Part shown: in pieces, positions 6,357-15,291 of the stretch
Layout: every line of letters starts with the position of its first letter
Numbering within the stretch: the stretch's first letter is position 1
Assembly (NCBI GenBank): GCA_002716765.1
Contig: PBBY01000014.1
Span: 1 to 48,389, forward strand
Reading direction: 5' to 3'
DNA: 48,389 nucleotides
Origin: Candidatus Magasanikiibacteriota bacterium
Lineage (GTDB): Bacteria; Patescibacteriota; Patescibacteriia; Magasanikbacterales; UBA922
Position numbers and translations under genes: made by a program
Notes under the pieces: model-generated
The model's database searches: none
Seen by the model: only the letters and a program-made list of their open reading frames with translations
What the model was told of the DNA's origin: nothing

Positions 6357-7322
6357 CTAACTTATGGTATTACGCCATTTGGCTAGCTCCTTTGATTTTT
6401 GGACTATACTACCATCAGAAATGTTGATAAATTTTTTTCTGATAACAAAGAGACCATTTTCTGGAAATCCTTCCAGACCCGCAATGGGCCTAAGAAGAGA
6501 GAAAATCTTACCGATCTCACTTAAGTGAGACCTGAACCCAACGAACTCTCCGTCCTGAAAGACTGGAGGAGGTTGCATACACAACCGTACGTCATCCTCA
6601 GTTCTAACAATCAGTAACTTTAATTCATGTCCACCTCTTGTTTTTGGGTTTGGATGTGACGCAAACGCGCATCCATGCGCGATAGGTCTTTCTGAAGAAA
6701 CTATACCAACCCCACCTCCTAACCATTTCACCTCCGCCAAGAGTTTCTCTCTCTCCTTTTGCAACTCCGTTAATATCTCCGCGTCCTCTTTTGTTGCAAG
6801 TAATCTAGTAAACCTACTATCTCCATCACCACTGTCCCCCGCCAAAACATCCAGAAGGAGTAGTGTTCCATTACTTACTCCTTTAATCATTGGCGCAAGC
6901 CCTGACCTATATCCACCCTTTGGGTTTTCCCTTGTCCCTAAGGCGTCCTCTATCAACCCATGAGAGACGCCTCCTGTGAAGTAGTCGTTTATATCTGTGA
7001 TTTGTTTTTTTGTTGCATTTTTAAGACACATTTCTGAAAACCTTAGTCTTCTTTGGAACTCTGTCTCCACTTTACAAGACCTCACAAGCCATCTGGTTAA
7101 TAAAAGAACGGCCACCAATGTGGTCCCAATGTCCTTCAAAACATCGAATCCGAAGGATCCGATCAAGAAGGTGATCAAAAGCGCGAGGGTAAGCTTTCCA
7201 AGTTCATAGAAAAATTCTCCTATGCGGCCGGGAACTCTGTTCCAGGTTTTAACAAAAAAACATAGAACGATTGGGGAAAAAAGAATAGCTACACACAGTA
7301 AAAAGATATACAAAATATCCAT
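6357..7322 (-). CDS. Unknown membrane protein, 321 aa
   Basis: Starts at ATG 7322 with an AAGGA SD. The N-terminus is strongly hydrophobic: helix 1 ~residues 3-24, then ~41-78 with one or two helices. A charged segment and a soluble C-terminal domain of ~240 residues follow. The middle contains a possible coiled coil (ILTELQKEREKLLAEVKWL, ~180-198). The remainder (for example AHGCAFASHPNP) matches no family I recognise. Topology suggests an anchored protein with its bulk in the cytoplasm. It is monocistronic, with its own consensus promoter, a ~260-nt structured leader and a terminator. Function unknown. Confidence 0.75.
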   Translation of the reverse strand: MDILYIFLLCVAILFSPIVLCFFVKTWNRVPGRIGEFFYELGKLTLALLITFLIGSFGFDVLKDIGTTLVAVLLLTRWLVRSCKVETEFQRRLRFSEMCLKNATKKQITDINDYFTGGVSHGLIEDALGTRENPKGGYRSGLAPMIKGVSNGTLLLLDVLAGDSGDGDSRFTRLLATKEDAEILTELQKEREKLLAEVKWLGGGVGIVSSERPIAHGCAFASHPNPKTRGGHELKLLIVRTEDDVRLCMQPPPVFQDGEFVGFRSHLSEIGKIFSLLRPIAGLEGFPENGLFVIRKKFINISDGSIVQKSKELAKWRNTIS

Positions 7323-7582
7323 TTCTAATCCTTATAAGGGTGAAAAAATATGACAACACAAGACCGAGTGGCCCTGCCTGGGTTTTTTGACTGCATTACA
7401 GCCTCCCAGTCCATAAAGATGTGCAAGACCTCTTTACAAATTGAAAGGCGTAAACGGTGTTTGTAATAAACGTTTGTGGAAATCTCCACACAACAGATGA
7501 GTACTGATCTGGGTGATACTTAGAGTTTAGCCCTTCTGGTACTAAGCATCTGTTGTGTAATGACTTCACTGTTTTATGTTAA
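7323..7582 (-). promoter_or_regulatory. Long structured 5' leader of the membrane-protein gene
   Basis: About 260 nt lie between the promoter and the ATG. Near the 5' end a 12-bp perfect stem (ACACAACAGATG / CATCTGTTGTGT, 7488-7499 with 7547-7558) extends into AGTAC / GTACT (7500-7504 with 7539-7543), separated by an AAG bulge, around a 34-nt apical loop containing GGG and CCC. GTGGA / TCCAC and AAACG / CGTTT hairpins follow. The SD sits in the palindrome CCTTATAAGG. No terminator is seen in the leader. A 29-codon ORF overlaps its end. It could be a cis-regulatory element or a processed small RNA. Confidence 0.55.
7325..7414 (-). CDS. Possible 29-aa leader ORF
   Basis: ATG at 7414 to TAG at 7325-7327. 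The stop ends 2 nt before the ATG of the membrane-protein gene, and the last codons (AAG GAT TAG) include that gene's SD. This layout would allow translational coupling. The SD-like AGAGGT is ~14 nt from the ATG, which is far. The peptide shows no recognisable features, so coding is unproven. Confidence 0.3.
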   Translation of the reverse strand: MDWEAVMQSKNPGRATRSCVVIFFHPYKD

Positions 7583-7588
7583 CAATGC

Positions 7589-7617
7589 ATTATACCATAC
7601 TTTTAATCTTTTGTCAA
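7589..7617 (-). promoter_or_regulatory. Consensus promoter of the structured leader and membrane gene
   Basis: Minus-strand -35 TTGACA (7617-7612), exactly 17 nt, -10 TATAAT (7594-7589): a full match to the primary sigma-factor consensus. Start expected near 7582. Confidence 0.9.
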
Positions 7618-7692
7618 GTGTTTTATGTGTATATTTTTTATATATATCTATTTTTTAGCTTAATTTAGGTAAAATTTATGTTATTTATACAA

Positions 7693-7718
7693 AAAAAGAG
7701 CGTTTTATCGCTCTTTTT
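7693..7718 (-). terminator. Terminator of the 167-aa membrane protein gene
   Basis: Stem GAGCG / CGCTC extended by A:T pairs (AAAAAGAGCG ... CGCTCTTTTT), lying 17 nt beyond the stop of the gene at 7735-8238. Confidence 0.75.
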
Positions 7719-7734
7719 ATATTATGTTTTGTGC

Positions 7735-8238
7735 TTAATGCATCCTCCAGTTTCTGGCAAATGTTTTACTAAGCGGCTCTTTTTCTTTTTCTAAATCCTC
7801 TGTTAAAAACTCTAATAGTGTTTCTCGTATTTCTACCGGATCATAATTAAGGAGTGGAATGTCTATATTTGGTCGTAATCCAGAAGATGTTTCAAAAAAG
7901 AGTGTTTTTACTTCTGGTGGGGCATAAACAATATAAAATACATCTAATTCTGCATAAGGATAGAATTTTGACCCAATAATAACACCTGTGTCGGTAATTT
8001 TAAAATCCAAAGACAGTGGTTTTTGATGATGTTGTAAATAGAAAATAATAGCCACAAGCGCTATAATTAACGAAAACATGAAATTGTTTGTTGCAATACC
8101 ATACAAAAAACACCCTATTGCAAGAACACTCATAAGTAAATACCACCACCCACTTCTGTCGTGTTGTTCGTATTCTTCTATGTGCCAATGATGAATTGGA
8201 TCTCCAACATGCATATCTGGAGTAATTTGTTTCGGCAT
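7735..8238 (-). CDS. Conserved-looking two-helix membrane protein, 167 aa
   Basis: The ATG at 8238 (MPKQITPDMHVGDPIHHWHIEEYEQ) is preferred over a longer open frame to 8364, because that region contains the divergent promoter. A His-rich cytoplasmic start is followed by two close hydrophobic helices (~31-48 and ~51-68). A ~95-residue soluble domain follows, with beta-rich segments such as LDFKITDTGVIIGSKFYPY. This is reminiscent of small membrane proteins with a PH-like C-terminal domain, but I cannot name a family. A minus-strand TATAAT at 8271-8266 is the likely -10. It is divergent from the LCP operon. Confidence 0.75.
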   Translation of the reverse strand: MPKQITPDMHVGDPIHHWHIEEYEQHDRSGWWYLLMSVLAIGCFLYGIATNNFMFSLIIALVAIIFYLQHHQKPLSLDFKITDTGVIIGSKFYPYAELDVFYIVYAPPEVKTLFFETSSGLRPNIDIPLLNYDPVEIRETLLEFLTEDLEKEKEPLSKTFARNWRMH

Positions 8239-8311
8239 ATCAAAAATTAGAGAGTAATTATAGTAATTATACCACATATTATGAAAGGATAAAACACTGG
8301 TTATTCCCATA

Positions 8312-8340
8312 TTGCAAAAAGCCAGATTTTGACGTATACT
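8312..8340 (+). promoter_or_regulatory. Promoter of the LCP-der-pth-dprA operon
   Basis: -35 TTGCAA (8312-8317), 17 nt, -10 TATACT (8335-8340). The ATG is at 8349, 8 nt past the -10 box, which predicts a leaderless mRNA. Confidence 0.7.
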
Positions 8341-8348
8341 AGCCAGGT

Positions 8349-9806
8349 ATGAACAAAGAGCCAATTTCCTTTATTCACCACCAAACAACACACGAAAAAG
8401 CCAAAAAGAATAAGGTTCTTTTTTTTATTGCACTCATTCTTTTACTTTATGGTGTTGGCTGTGCCGGAAATGCCTTATTTGGAAAAAAGGCGCCGCAAGA
8501 TCCACTGGCATATGATCCGGTTACTCTTGAACCAAAAAAACCAAAAGGGTTTATTCAAAAAATTACGCATTTTGTATTTCATGATGAATTAGTATTAGAA
8601 GGACAAAAAAAAGATAGAATAAATATTCTTCTTCTTGGTCAAGGTGGGGTTGGTCACGATGGACCATTTCTTACCGACACTATTATTCTTGGCAGCATAA
8701 AACCATCCACAAAACAAATTGCAATAGTTGCTATTCCACGCGATTTGGAAGTAGACATAAAAGGTCACGGCAAAAAAAAGGTAAATCATGCCAATGCATT
8801 TGGCGAAGCAGAAGAATATAATAGTGGTATATATTTAGCAAAAAAAACCATAGAAGAAACGTTTAACATAGATATTAATTATGTTATTCGTGCAGACTTT
8901 AAAGCATTTAAAGATATTATAGATAATGTAAATGGCGTAACAGTAAATGTAACAAAAGGATTTGTAGACACACAATATCCGGCAGAAAATTATGAATACC
9001 AAACCATTTCTTTTGCAAAAGGACCGCAAACCATGGATGGCGAAACCGCATTAAAATATGTTCGATCACGACACGGTACTGGTGGCGAAGGATCGGACTT
9101 TGCCAGATCCAGAAGACAAAGACAGGTTATTTTAGCACTTAAAGAAAAAATGTTGTCATTTAATACATTGGCCAACCCTATTAAAATTAACGATATTCTT
9201 GAATCGCTCAAAAAGCACGTCTTGACGAATATGACATTTTCTGACATTATTACTATGCTAAAACTAGGAAAAGACCTAGATACGTCAAATATTACGGTTA
9301 TAACACTCGACAGCAGCGAAGATGGATTCCTTGAAAATGGCTATACTGAACTTGGTGAATTTGTATTACAACCAAAAAGTGGCAATTACAAACAAATTAC
9401 CGATATTATTACCAACATCTTTAGTCCCAAAATGGATAATAATCCAGAAGAATATTTACCAGTAAAACATATTGTTACTGCTGTACCAAAACAAATTGCA
9501 CCAAAAATATCTTTTTCTGATGCAACCATAGAAATACAAAATGGTACGTGGAATGTGGGACTTGCCGCACGAATGCAAAAACGACTAAAAACAAAATCAT
9601 TTTCTGTCACAAAAATTGGTAATTCCCAAGAAAGACCATTAGCAAAAACTGTTATTTATACCGCTCGCGAAGACATACCGCTCCATATTACCGAACAATT
9701 AAAAAAAGAATTACAGGTTAAAACGCTTTTCCTTCTTCCACCAGCACAAAGCGCATCAAGTACCACAGATATTTTAATAACCATAGGAGAAGACTTTGTA
9801 GAATAA
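8349..9806 (+). CDS. LytR-CpsA-Psr (LCP) family cell-envelope protein, 485 aa
   Basis: One N-terminal membrane helix (~22-42) anchors a long extracytoplasmic part. The LCP catalytic domain spans ~90-262. It includes INILLLGQGG, a TDTIILGS strand, VAIPRDLEV with the conserved Arg-Asp, and YVRSRHG ... SDFARSRRQRQ with the conserved arginines that bind the polyprenyl pyrophosphate head. A C-terminal LytR_C-type domain begins near residue 390 (ATIEIQNGTWNVGLA). LCP enzymes transfer undecaprenyl-linked polysaccharide to peptidoglycan or protein in Gram-positive-type envelopes. It is the first gene of a tight operon (4-nt gap to der), with a predicted leaderless start and no SD. Confidence 0.92.
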   Translation: MNKEPISFIHHQTTHEKAKKNKVLFFIALILLLYGVGCAGNALFGKKAPQDPLAYDPVTLEPKKPKGFIQKITHFVFHDELVLEGQKKDRINILLLGQGGVGHDGPFLTDTIILGSIKPSTKQIAIVAIPRDLEVDIKGHGKKKVNHANAFGEAEEYNSGIYLAKKTIEETFNIDINYVIRADFKAFKDIIDNVNGVTVNVTKGFVDTQYPAENYEYQTISFAKGPQTMDGETALKYVRSRHGTGGEGSDFARSRRQRQVILALKEKMLSFNTLANPIKINDILESLKKHVLTNMTFSDIITMLKLGKDLDTSNITVITLDSSEDGFLENGYTELGEFVLQPKSGNYKQITDIITNIFSPKMDNNPEEYLPVKHIVTAVPKQIAPKISFSDATIEIQNGTWNVGLAARMQKRLKTKSFSVTKIGNSQERPLAKTVIYTAREDIPLHITEQLKKELQVKTLFLLPPAQSASSTTDILITIGEDFVE

Positions 9807-9810
9807 TTAT

Positions 9811-11202
9811 ATGAAAGATGTAAAAAAACAACAATCAAACATACCAACTATTGCGCTTGTTGGTCGAGTAAATGTAGGAAAGTCTACATTGTTTAACACA
9901 CTTATAGAAAAACAGCGAGCCATTGTGTCGCCCATTCCCGGAACCACCAGAACCAGCAATGAAGGGCTTATTATTTGGCGTGGAAAAACAATTCGTGTTA
10001 TAGATACCGGTGGTCTCACATTTGAAGATGGTGTACCATTAGAAGAAGACATTCTAAAACAATCCAAAAAAGCCATGAAAGAGGCCGATATGATTTTGTT
10101 TGTTACCGATGCAAAGGTTGGGGTTTTGCCGCAAGAAAAAATGTTAGCAAAAAAATTACGAAGAATAATAATTAAACCCGTATTACTTATTGCAAACAAG
10201 GTGGATAATTCCCGCACAGAAAAACAGATCACCGAACCAGAGTGGTACAAACTTGGCCTGGGAGAACCATTTCCTATTTCTGCAACCAGCGGAAGAAATG
10301 TAGGAGATTTACTCGATATTATCTATGAAAAACTAGAACACATAGAAATTGCCCCACAAAATATTCCAGAAGAAAAAGAACGGATCATTATTAGTTTAAT
10401 CGGAAAACCAAATGCAGGAAAATCTTCTTTGTTTAACAAACTTATTGGTGAAGATCGTGTAATTGTTAGTGACATGGCACACACCACTCGTGAACCATAC
10501 GACACAGAAGTTGTATACACACATAAAGTTGGTGACGAAGAAAAAAAAGAACATATTACATTTGTAGATACAGCCGGAATACGAAGAAAAGCAAAAGTAA
10601 AAGGCACACTCGAACGAGCCGGTATTGGAAAAAGCATACACTCTTTAGAAGATTCCGATATTATATTATTTGTACTCGATGGATCAGAACCAATTTCTTC
10701 CCAAGACATGCAACTTGGCGGTCTTATAGAAAGACGATCAAAAAGTGTTATTATTTTAATAAACAAATGGGATTTGTCGGAAGAACGCAGTGACACAAAA
10801 AGAAATGCTGTGAAAAAAATGGTGTACAATCACTTTCCTCACCTAAACTTTGCTGAAATACTTTTTGTGAGTGGAAAAACTGGTCAAGATGTACACAAAA
10901 TTTTTCCGAATATTGTAAAAGTATGGCAAGCGCGTCACACAAAAATTCCTGTAAAAGCATTAGAGTATTTTCTTAAAAATGCAACAAAAAAACACCGTCC
11001 TTCCAGAGGAAAAGGAACCAGACACCCAAAACTTCTTGGTATGCGACAAGTAAACACCGCACCACCAATTTTTGAACTCTTTATAAAATACCGCACATCT
11101 TTGCATCGATCGTACGTAAACTACCTAGAAAACAAACTTCGCGAGCAATATGATTTCTTTGGCACGCCAATTGTGATACAATTAACTAAGAAGAAGATCT
11201 AA
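9811..11202 (+). CDS. der: Ribosome assembly GTPase Der (EngA), 463 aa
   Basis: Two tandem GTPase domains plus a C-terminal KH-like domain, the architecture unique to Der. Domain 1 has P-loop GRVNVGKST (~18-26), DTGG, NKVD and SAT. Domain 2 has GKPNAGKSS (~197-205), DTAG, NKWD and SGK. The KH-like domain (~375-463) contains HRPSRGKGTRHPKLLGMRQ. Der acts in maturation of the large ribosomal subunit. It starts 4 nt after the upstream stop without an SD, consistent with translational coupling. Length is typical of the family. Confidence 0.97.
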   Translation: MKDVKKQQSNIPTIALVGRVNVGKSTLFNTLIEKQRAIVSPIPGTTRTSNEGLIIWRGKTIRVIDTGGLTFEDGVPLEEDILKQSKKAMKEADMILFVTDAKVGVLPQEKMLAKKLRRIIIKPVLLIANKVDNSRTEKQITEPEWYKLGLGEPFPISATSGRNVGDLLDIIYEKLEHIEIAPQNIPEEKERIIISLIGKPNAGKSSLFNKLIGEDRVIVSDMAHTTREPYDTEVVYTHKVGDEEKKEHITFVDTAGIRRKAKVKGTLERAGIGKSIHSLEDSDIILFVLDGSEPISSQDMQLGGLIERRSKSVIILINKWDLSEERSDTKRNAVKKMVYNHFPHLNFAEILFVSGKTGQDVHKIFPNIVKVWQARHTKIPVKALEYFLKNATKKHRPSRGKGTRHPKLLGMRQVNTAPPIFELFIKYRTSLHRSYVNYLENKLREQYDFFGTPIVIQLTKKKI

Positions 11203-11206
11203 TACT

Positions 11207-11755
11207 ATGCATCTTATTGTGGGACTTGGAAATCCCGGAAAACGGTATGAAAAAACCCGACATAATATTGGGTTTCTTGTGCTAGACGCATTGGTAAAAA
11301 AAGAAGCGGTTAATAACCCATCCATTTCCTGGAAGCTTAGTAAAAAGCATAATGCAGAGATTGCAGAAATACCATACAAAAATAACAAAGTACTCCTAGC
11401 AAAGCCAATGACCTACATGAACGATTCTGGTCAATCGGTACATTTATTACTGCAATATTTTAAAATTCCCAAAAAAAATCTATTAATTGTTCATGACGAA
11501 AAAGATTTACCACTTGGTACAAGCAAAGTACAAACCGATCGTGGTGCGGCAGGACACAATGGTATTACTTCTATTATACAACACATTGGTACACAAAAAT
11601 TTACCCGCATTCGTATTGGTATTGCCAGTAAAAATGAAAAGAAAATGACAAACACCGCGCAATTTGTTTTGGGAAAATTTGGCCTCTTCGAAAAAAAGCT
11701 AGTACAAGAAAGCATAGAAAATAGTATACAAAAAATATATAATTTCTTATCATAA
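11207..11755 (+). CDS. pth: Peptidyl-tRNA hydrolase, 182 aa
   Basis: Family signatures are complete. IVGLGNPGKRYEKTRHNIGF carries Asn9 and the catalytic His19. KPMTYMNDSG is followed by the HDEKDLPLG segment (Asp97), GAAGHNGI with its Asn, and FTRIRIGI. The enzyme releases tRNA from peptidyl-tRNAs that drop off the ribosome. Its 4-nt separation from der and 3-nt gap to dprA show co-translation in one operon. No SD precedes the ATG. Confidence 0.96.
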   Translation: MHLIVGLGNPGKRYEKTRHNIGFLVLDALVKKEAVNNPSISWKLSKKHNAEIAEIPYKNNKVLLAKPMTYMNDSGQSVHLLLQYFKIPKKNLLIVHDEKDLPLGTSKVQTDRGAAGHNGITSIIQHIGTQKFTRIRIGIASKNEKKMTNTAQFVLGKFGLFEKKLVQESIENSIQKIYNFLS

Positions 11756-11758
11756 TAT

Positions 11759-12841
11759 ATGTTACCAAAGGAGGTGTTGTTTTCTTTTTTTCCAAAAAGT
11801 ACCAACAAAAGGTATGCTGAATTACTCAACACTTTTTCATCATTAGAGTATGCGTGGCACGCAACCAGGGCAGAACTAAAACAAACCAAATGGAAGCAGG
11901 AACTCATAAACGAGTTCTTTTTTTGGAAAAAAGATTTTAATGAAGAAAAAACACAGACCATGTTAGCGCAACAAGAGATTTCATATATATTACGTAATAA
12001 TCCAGATTATCCAGAATTACTGCAAAATATTTATGATCCGCCATTTTGTTTATTTATCCGTGGATCATTGCGAAAGTGCACCATTCCTTTGGCTGTTGTT
12101 GGTCCAAGAAAAAATACCCAATATGGAAAATACATTACCACAGAATTAGTAAAACCACTCGTAGAGGCTGGCGTAAGTATTGTAAGCGGCTTGGCATATG
12201 GCATAGATGCGATTGCGCATTCTGCCGCGCTTGCGGCAAATGGAAACACTATTGCGGTGCTTGGTGGCGGCATAGATAAATACCACATAACCCCAGCCTC
12301 GCACACAGGCCTTGCCGAAAGAATAGTAGAACATGGCGGTGCCATTATATCTGAATTCCCGCCCGGAACCATTCCATCCAAATTTACTTTTCCCAGAAGA
12401 AACCGCATAGTTGCTGGCATGTCTTTTGCCACACTTGTTATTGAGGCCGCAGAAAAGTCTGGTGCATTAATTACAGCACAATGTGCTATTGATGCACACC
12501 GCGATGTATTTGCCGTACCACAAAATATTAATTCTCCCAATTCGATTGGTGTTCACAAACTCATTCAATCTGGTGCACACTTGGTAACCCAAGCAACTGA
12601 TATTTTAGAAATACTCGAAGTTGAGACGCGCACACAGCACAAAGAAACTAAGACCATAATTCCAGAATCACCCGCCGAAGCAACTATCTTACAATATATT
12701 ACTCATGAACCAATACACATAGACATGCTTACAAAACAAGCTAATATGCCAAGCGCAGAAATAACTGGCACATTGACCATAATGGAAATGAAAGGTGTGG
12801 TAAAAAATATTGGAAATATGATGTATATTGTGTGCAAATGA
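11759..12841 (+). CDS. dprA: DNA-processing protein DprA, 360 aa
   Basis: The Rossmann-like DprA/Smf domain occupies ~110-285: PLAVVGPRKNTQYGKY, VSGLAYGIDAIAH, TIAVLGGGID, EFPPGT, FPRRNRIVAG and SGALITAQ are all diagnostic. A C-terminal winged-helix-like segment follows (~300-360). DprA loads RecA onto incoming single-stranded DNA in natural transformation. No SD precedes the ATG, and the start is 3 nt after the pth stop. Curiously, an AAAGGAGG lies inside codons 3-6, in front of GTG and TTG codons, but too close to serve them. An 8-bp inverted repeat (12841-12848 with 12866-12873) follows the gene; a terminator is not convincing. Confidence 0.95.
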   Translation: MLPKEVLFSFFPKSTNKRYAELLNTFSSLEYAWHATRAELKQTKWKQELINEFFFWKKDFNEEKTQTMLAQQEISYILRNNPDYPELLQNIYDPPFCLFIRGSLRKCTIPLAVVGPRKNTQYGKYITTELVKPLVEAGVSIVSGLAYGIDAIAHSAALAANGNTIAVLGGGIDKYHITPASHTGLAERIVEHGGAIISEFPPGTIPSKFTFPRRNRIVAGMSFATLVIEAAEKSGALITAQCAIDAHRDVFAVPQNINSPNSIGVHKLIQSGAHLVTQATDILEILEVETRTQHKETKTIIPESPAEATILQYITHEPIHIDMLTKQANMPSAEITGTLTIMEMKGVVKNIGNMMYIVCK

Positions 12842-12887
12842 ACATAAACTGTAAATTCCATCCTTTTTATGTTATAGTGTATAACAC

Positions 12888-12917
12888 TTGACAAAAAGCA
12901 ATATTTTCGTTTACTAT
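12888..12917 (+). promoter_or_regulatory. Promoter of topA
   Basis: -35 TTGACA (12888-12893), 18-nt spacer, -10 TACTAT (12912-12917). A start near 12924 gives a ~22-nt leader without SD before the ATG at 12946. Confidence 0.65.
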
Positions 12918-12945
12918 AAAGTTTATCAGGTTATTAACACACTTT

Positions 12946-15291
12946 ATGCCAAAAACACTCGTTATCGTAGAGTCCCCCACAAAAGCAAAAACTATATCTA
13001 AATTCCTTGGACCAGAATACATCGTTACATCATCTTTTGGTCATGTACGAGATTTACCAAAAAGTAAAATGGGGGTAGATACCGAAAATGGTACTTTTAC
13101 CCCACAATATAGAATTTCCCCAGATAAAACACAACAGGTAAAAAAATTAAAAGAACTCGCAAAAACATGTGAAAATAATATTATATTTGCGACTGATGAA
13201 GACCGTGAAGGAGAGGCTATTTCCTGGCATTTAGCTTATATTTTTGGCATCAAACCAGAAGTGGCAAAACGAATTGCATTTCATGAAATTACAAAACACG
13301 CAATTGAAGAGGCCTTAAAGAACCCGCGAACCATAAACCAAGAGTTAGTCGACGCACAACAGGCTCGGCGAGTACTTGATAGATTGGTTGGTTATGAACT
13401 TTCTCCATTTTTGTGGAAAAAAGTATCACCCGGATTATCTGCCGGCCGGGTACAATCTGTTGCTGTGCGATTAGTTGTAGATCGAGAAAAAGAACGGGAT
13501 GCCTTTATAAGTGAAGAATACTGGTCTCTGGAAGGTGTGTTTGCAAAAACAAAGGATACCGAAAAAACATTTACCGCAAAACTCCATGGGATTGATGGAA
13601 AAAAATTAGCAAAACTTGCTATTGCCAATAAACCTGCAATGGACAACATTATAACAGATCTCAAGGCTGCTGATTTTTCTGTTACCAAGATAGAAAAAAA
13701 AGAAACAAAAAGAACTCCCCCACCACCATACAGAACATCAACACTTCAACAACAAGCCAACCAAAAACTTGGGTACTCTTCAAAACAAACCATGCGACTA
13801 GCCCAGCAACTCTATGAAGGAATAGAAACTGGTTCAGATAGCGCAGGTCTGATTACCTATATGCGAACCGACTCGACCAACTTATCGAATAAATTTCTTT
13901 CTGAAACAAAAGGATATATTATAAAAACATTTGGCGAAAAACTTGCTGCAGAAAAACCAAGACGCTACGCTTCAAAAACAAAAGGTGCACAAGAAGCACA
14001 CGAAGCAATTAGACCAACTGACCCAGCAAAGACACCAGAACTATTGGAAAAGTACCTTACTCCACAACAGCACAAACTCTATTCGCTTATTTGGAAAAGG
14101 GCGGTGGCAACACAAATGAGTGTGGCAAAACTAGATAAAACGACCGTTGATGTAGAAAGTGCCGGCGCACAAAAAACATATCAATTTCGCGCTTCAGGAC
14201 AAACCCTTGTGTTTCCTGGATGGCTCACGCTTTACCCAAAGGCGGTTACAGAAGAAATGCTTCCAGAAATGGCGGTAAAAGATGCGCTTACCTGTTCTGA
14301 TTTTACCCCAGAACAACATTTTACACAGCCGCCAGCACGGTATTCCGATGCCACACTTATTAAAAAGCTAGAAGAATTAGGCATTGGTCGGCCTTCTACT
14401 TATTCCCCAACCATTGCCACAATAGAAGCAAGAAAATATGTAGACAGGGACGACAATAAAAAGTTTAAACCACTCGACGTAGCATACATTGTAAATGAGG
14501 TGTTAGTAGAACACTTTAGTGCTATTGTGGATTACAACTTTACTGCACAAATGGAAGAAGACTTAGACGCAATAGCCGAAGGAAAAAAAGAATGGAAACC
14601 CATAATTAAAGGTTTTTATATCCCATTTCACGAAACAGTAGAACAAAAAACACAAGATGTTTCCCGAGACGATATTTCTCATGCAAGAGAACTTGGTGTA
14701 GACCCAAAAACAAAAAAACCAATTATTGCAAAAATTGGAAGATACGGACCATTTGTTCAACTTGGCTCAAAAGACGACGAGGAAAAACCTCGCTTTGCCT
14801 CGCTTCAAGAAGGGCAAATGATTCAAACCATTACATTAGAAGAAGCACTTGTTTTACTTAGCCTCCCAAGAACACTCGGGCAAGATGAAAACAACGAAGA
14901 CATAAAAGCAAACATTGGTCGATTTGGTCCATATGTACAAATTGGTAAAGAATACTATTCCCTTAAAAAAGCAGAAAAAGATCCGTATATTATTACACTT
15001 GCAGAAGCAAAAGAAGTTATTGCACTCGGCAGAGAAGAAAAGGCCAAAAAAGTAATCAATGTATTTGAAGCAGAAAATATTCAGGTATTGCGTGGTCCAT
15101 ATGGTCCATATGTAACAGACGGCAAAAAAAATGCACGTGTACCAAAAGACAATGAAAAACCTGAAGAACTTACATTGGAGCAGTGTCAGGAATTACTAAA
15201 AAATGCCAAACCTTCCAGAAGAGGAAAAAAAGCAACTACAAAAACAAAAAGTACGGCAAAAAAAGCAAAGAAAACAAAAAAGAAAACCTAA
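12946..15291 (+). CDS. topA: DNA topoisomerase I (type IA), 781 aa
   Basis: The N-terminal TOPRIM domain opens with TLVIVESPTKAKTISKFLG and includes ATDEDREGE (metal-binding acidic motif, ~81-89). The core carries LSAGRVQSVA (~164-173) and the active-site tyrosine in ITYMRTDSTNLS (Tyr305). LGIGRPSTY is also present. Instead of C4 zinc fingers, the C-terminus has three repeats of a Gly-rich kind: KIGRYGPFVQLG, NIGRFGPYVQIG and VLRGPYGPYVTDG. A Lys/Ala/Thr-rich basic tail of ~30 residues ends the protein. The enzyme relaxes negative supercoils. It has its own promoter and a perfect 14-bp terminator. Confidence 0.97.
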   Translation: MPKTLVIVESPTKAKTISKFLGPEYIVTSSFGHVRDLPKSKMGVDTENGTFTPQYRISPDKTQQVKKLKELAKTCENNIIFATDEDREGEAISWHLAYIFGIKPEVAKRIAFHEITKHAIEEALKNPRTINQELVDAQQARRVLDRLVGYELSPFLWKKVSPGLSAGRVQSVAVRLVVDREKERDAFISEEYWSLEGVFAKTKDTEKTFTAKLHGIDGKKLAKLAIANKPAMDNIITDLKAADFSVTKIEKKETKRTPPPPYRTSTLQQQANQKLGYSSKQTMRLAQQLYEGIETGSDSAGLITYMRTDSTNLSNKFLSETKGYIIKTFGEKLAAEKPRRYASKTKGAQEAHEAIRPTDPAKTPELLEKYLTPQQHKLYSLIWKRAVATQMSVAKLDKTTVDVESAGAQKTYQFRASGQTLVFPGWLTLYPKAVTEEMLPEMAVKDALTCSDFTPEQHFTQPPARYSDATLIKKLEELGIGRPSTYSPTIATIEARKYVDRDDNKKFKPLDVAYIVNEVLVEHFSAIVDYNFTAQMEEDLDAIAEGKKEWKPIIKGFYIPFHETVEQKTQDVSRDDISHARELGVDPKTKKPIIAKIGRYGPFVQLGSKDDEEKPRFASLQEGQMIQTITLEEALVLLSLPRTLGQDENNEDIKANIGRFGPYVQIGKEYYSLKKAEKDPYIITLAEAKEVIALGREEKAKKVINVFEAENIQVLRGPYGPYVTDGKKNARVPKDNEKPEELTLEQCQELLKNAKPSRRGKKATTKTKSTAKKAKKTKKKT

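Noticed and set aside
6342-6359. Tandem AGCGCCT repeat at the end of the 321-aa gene
   Set aside because: Only two units; not enough to call an iteron or regulatory array.
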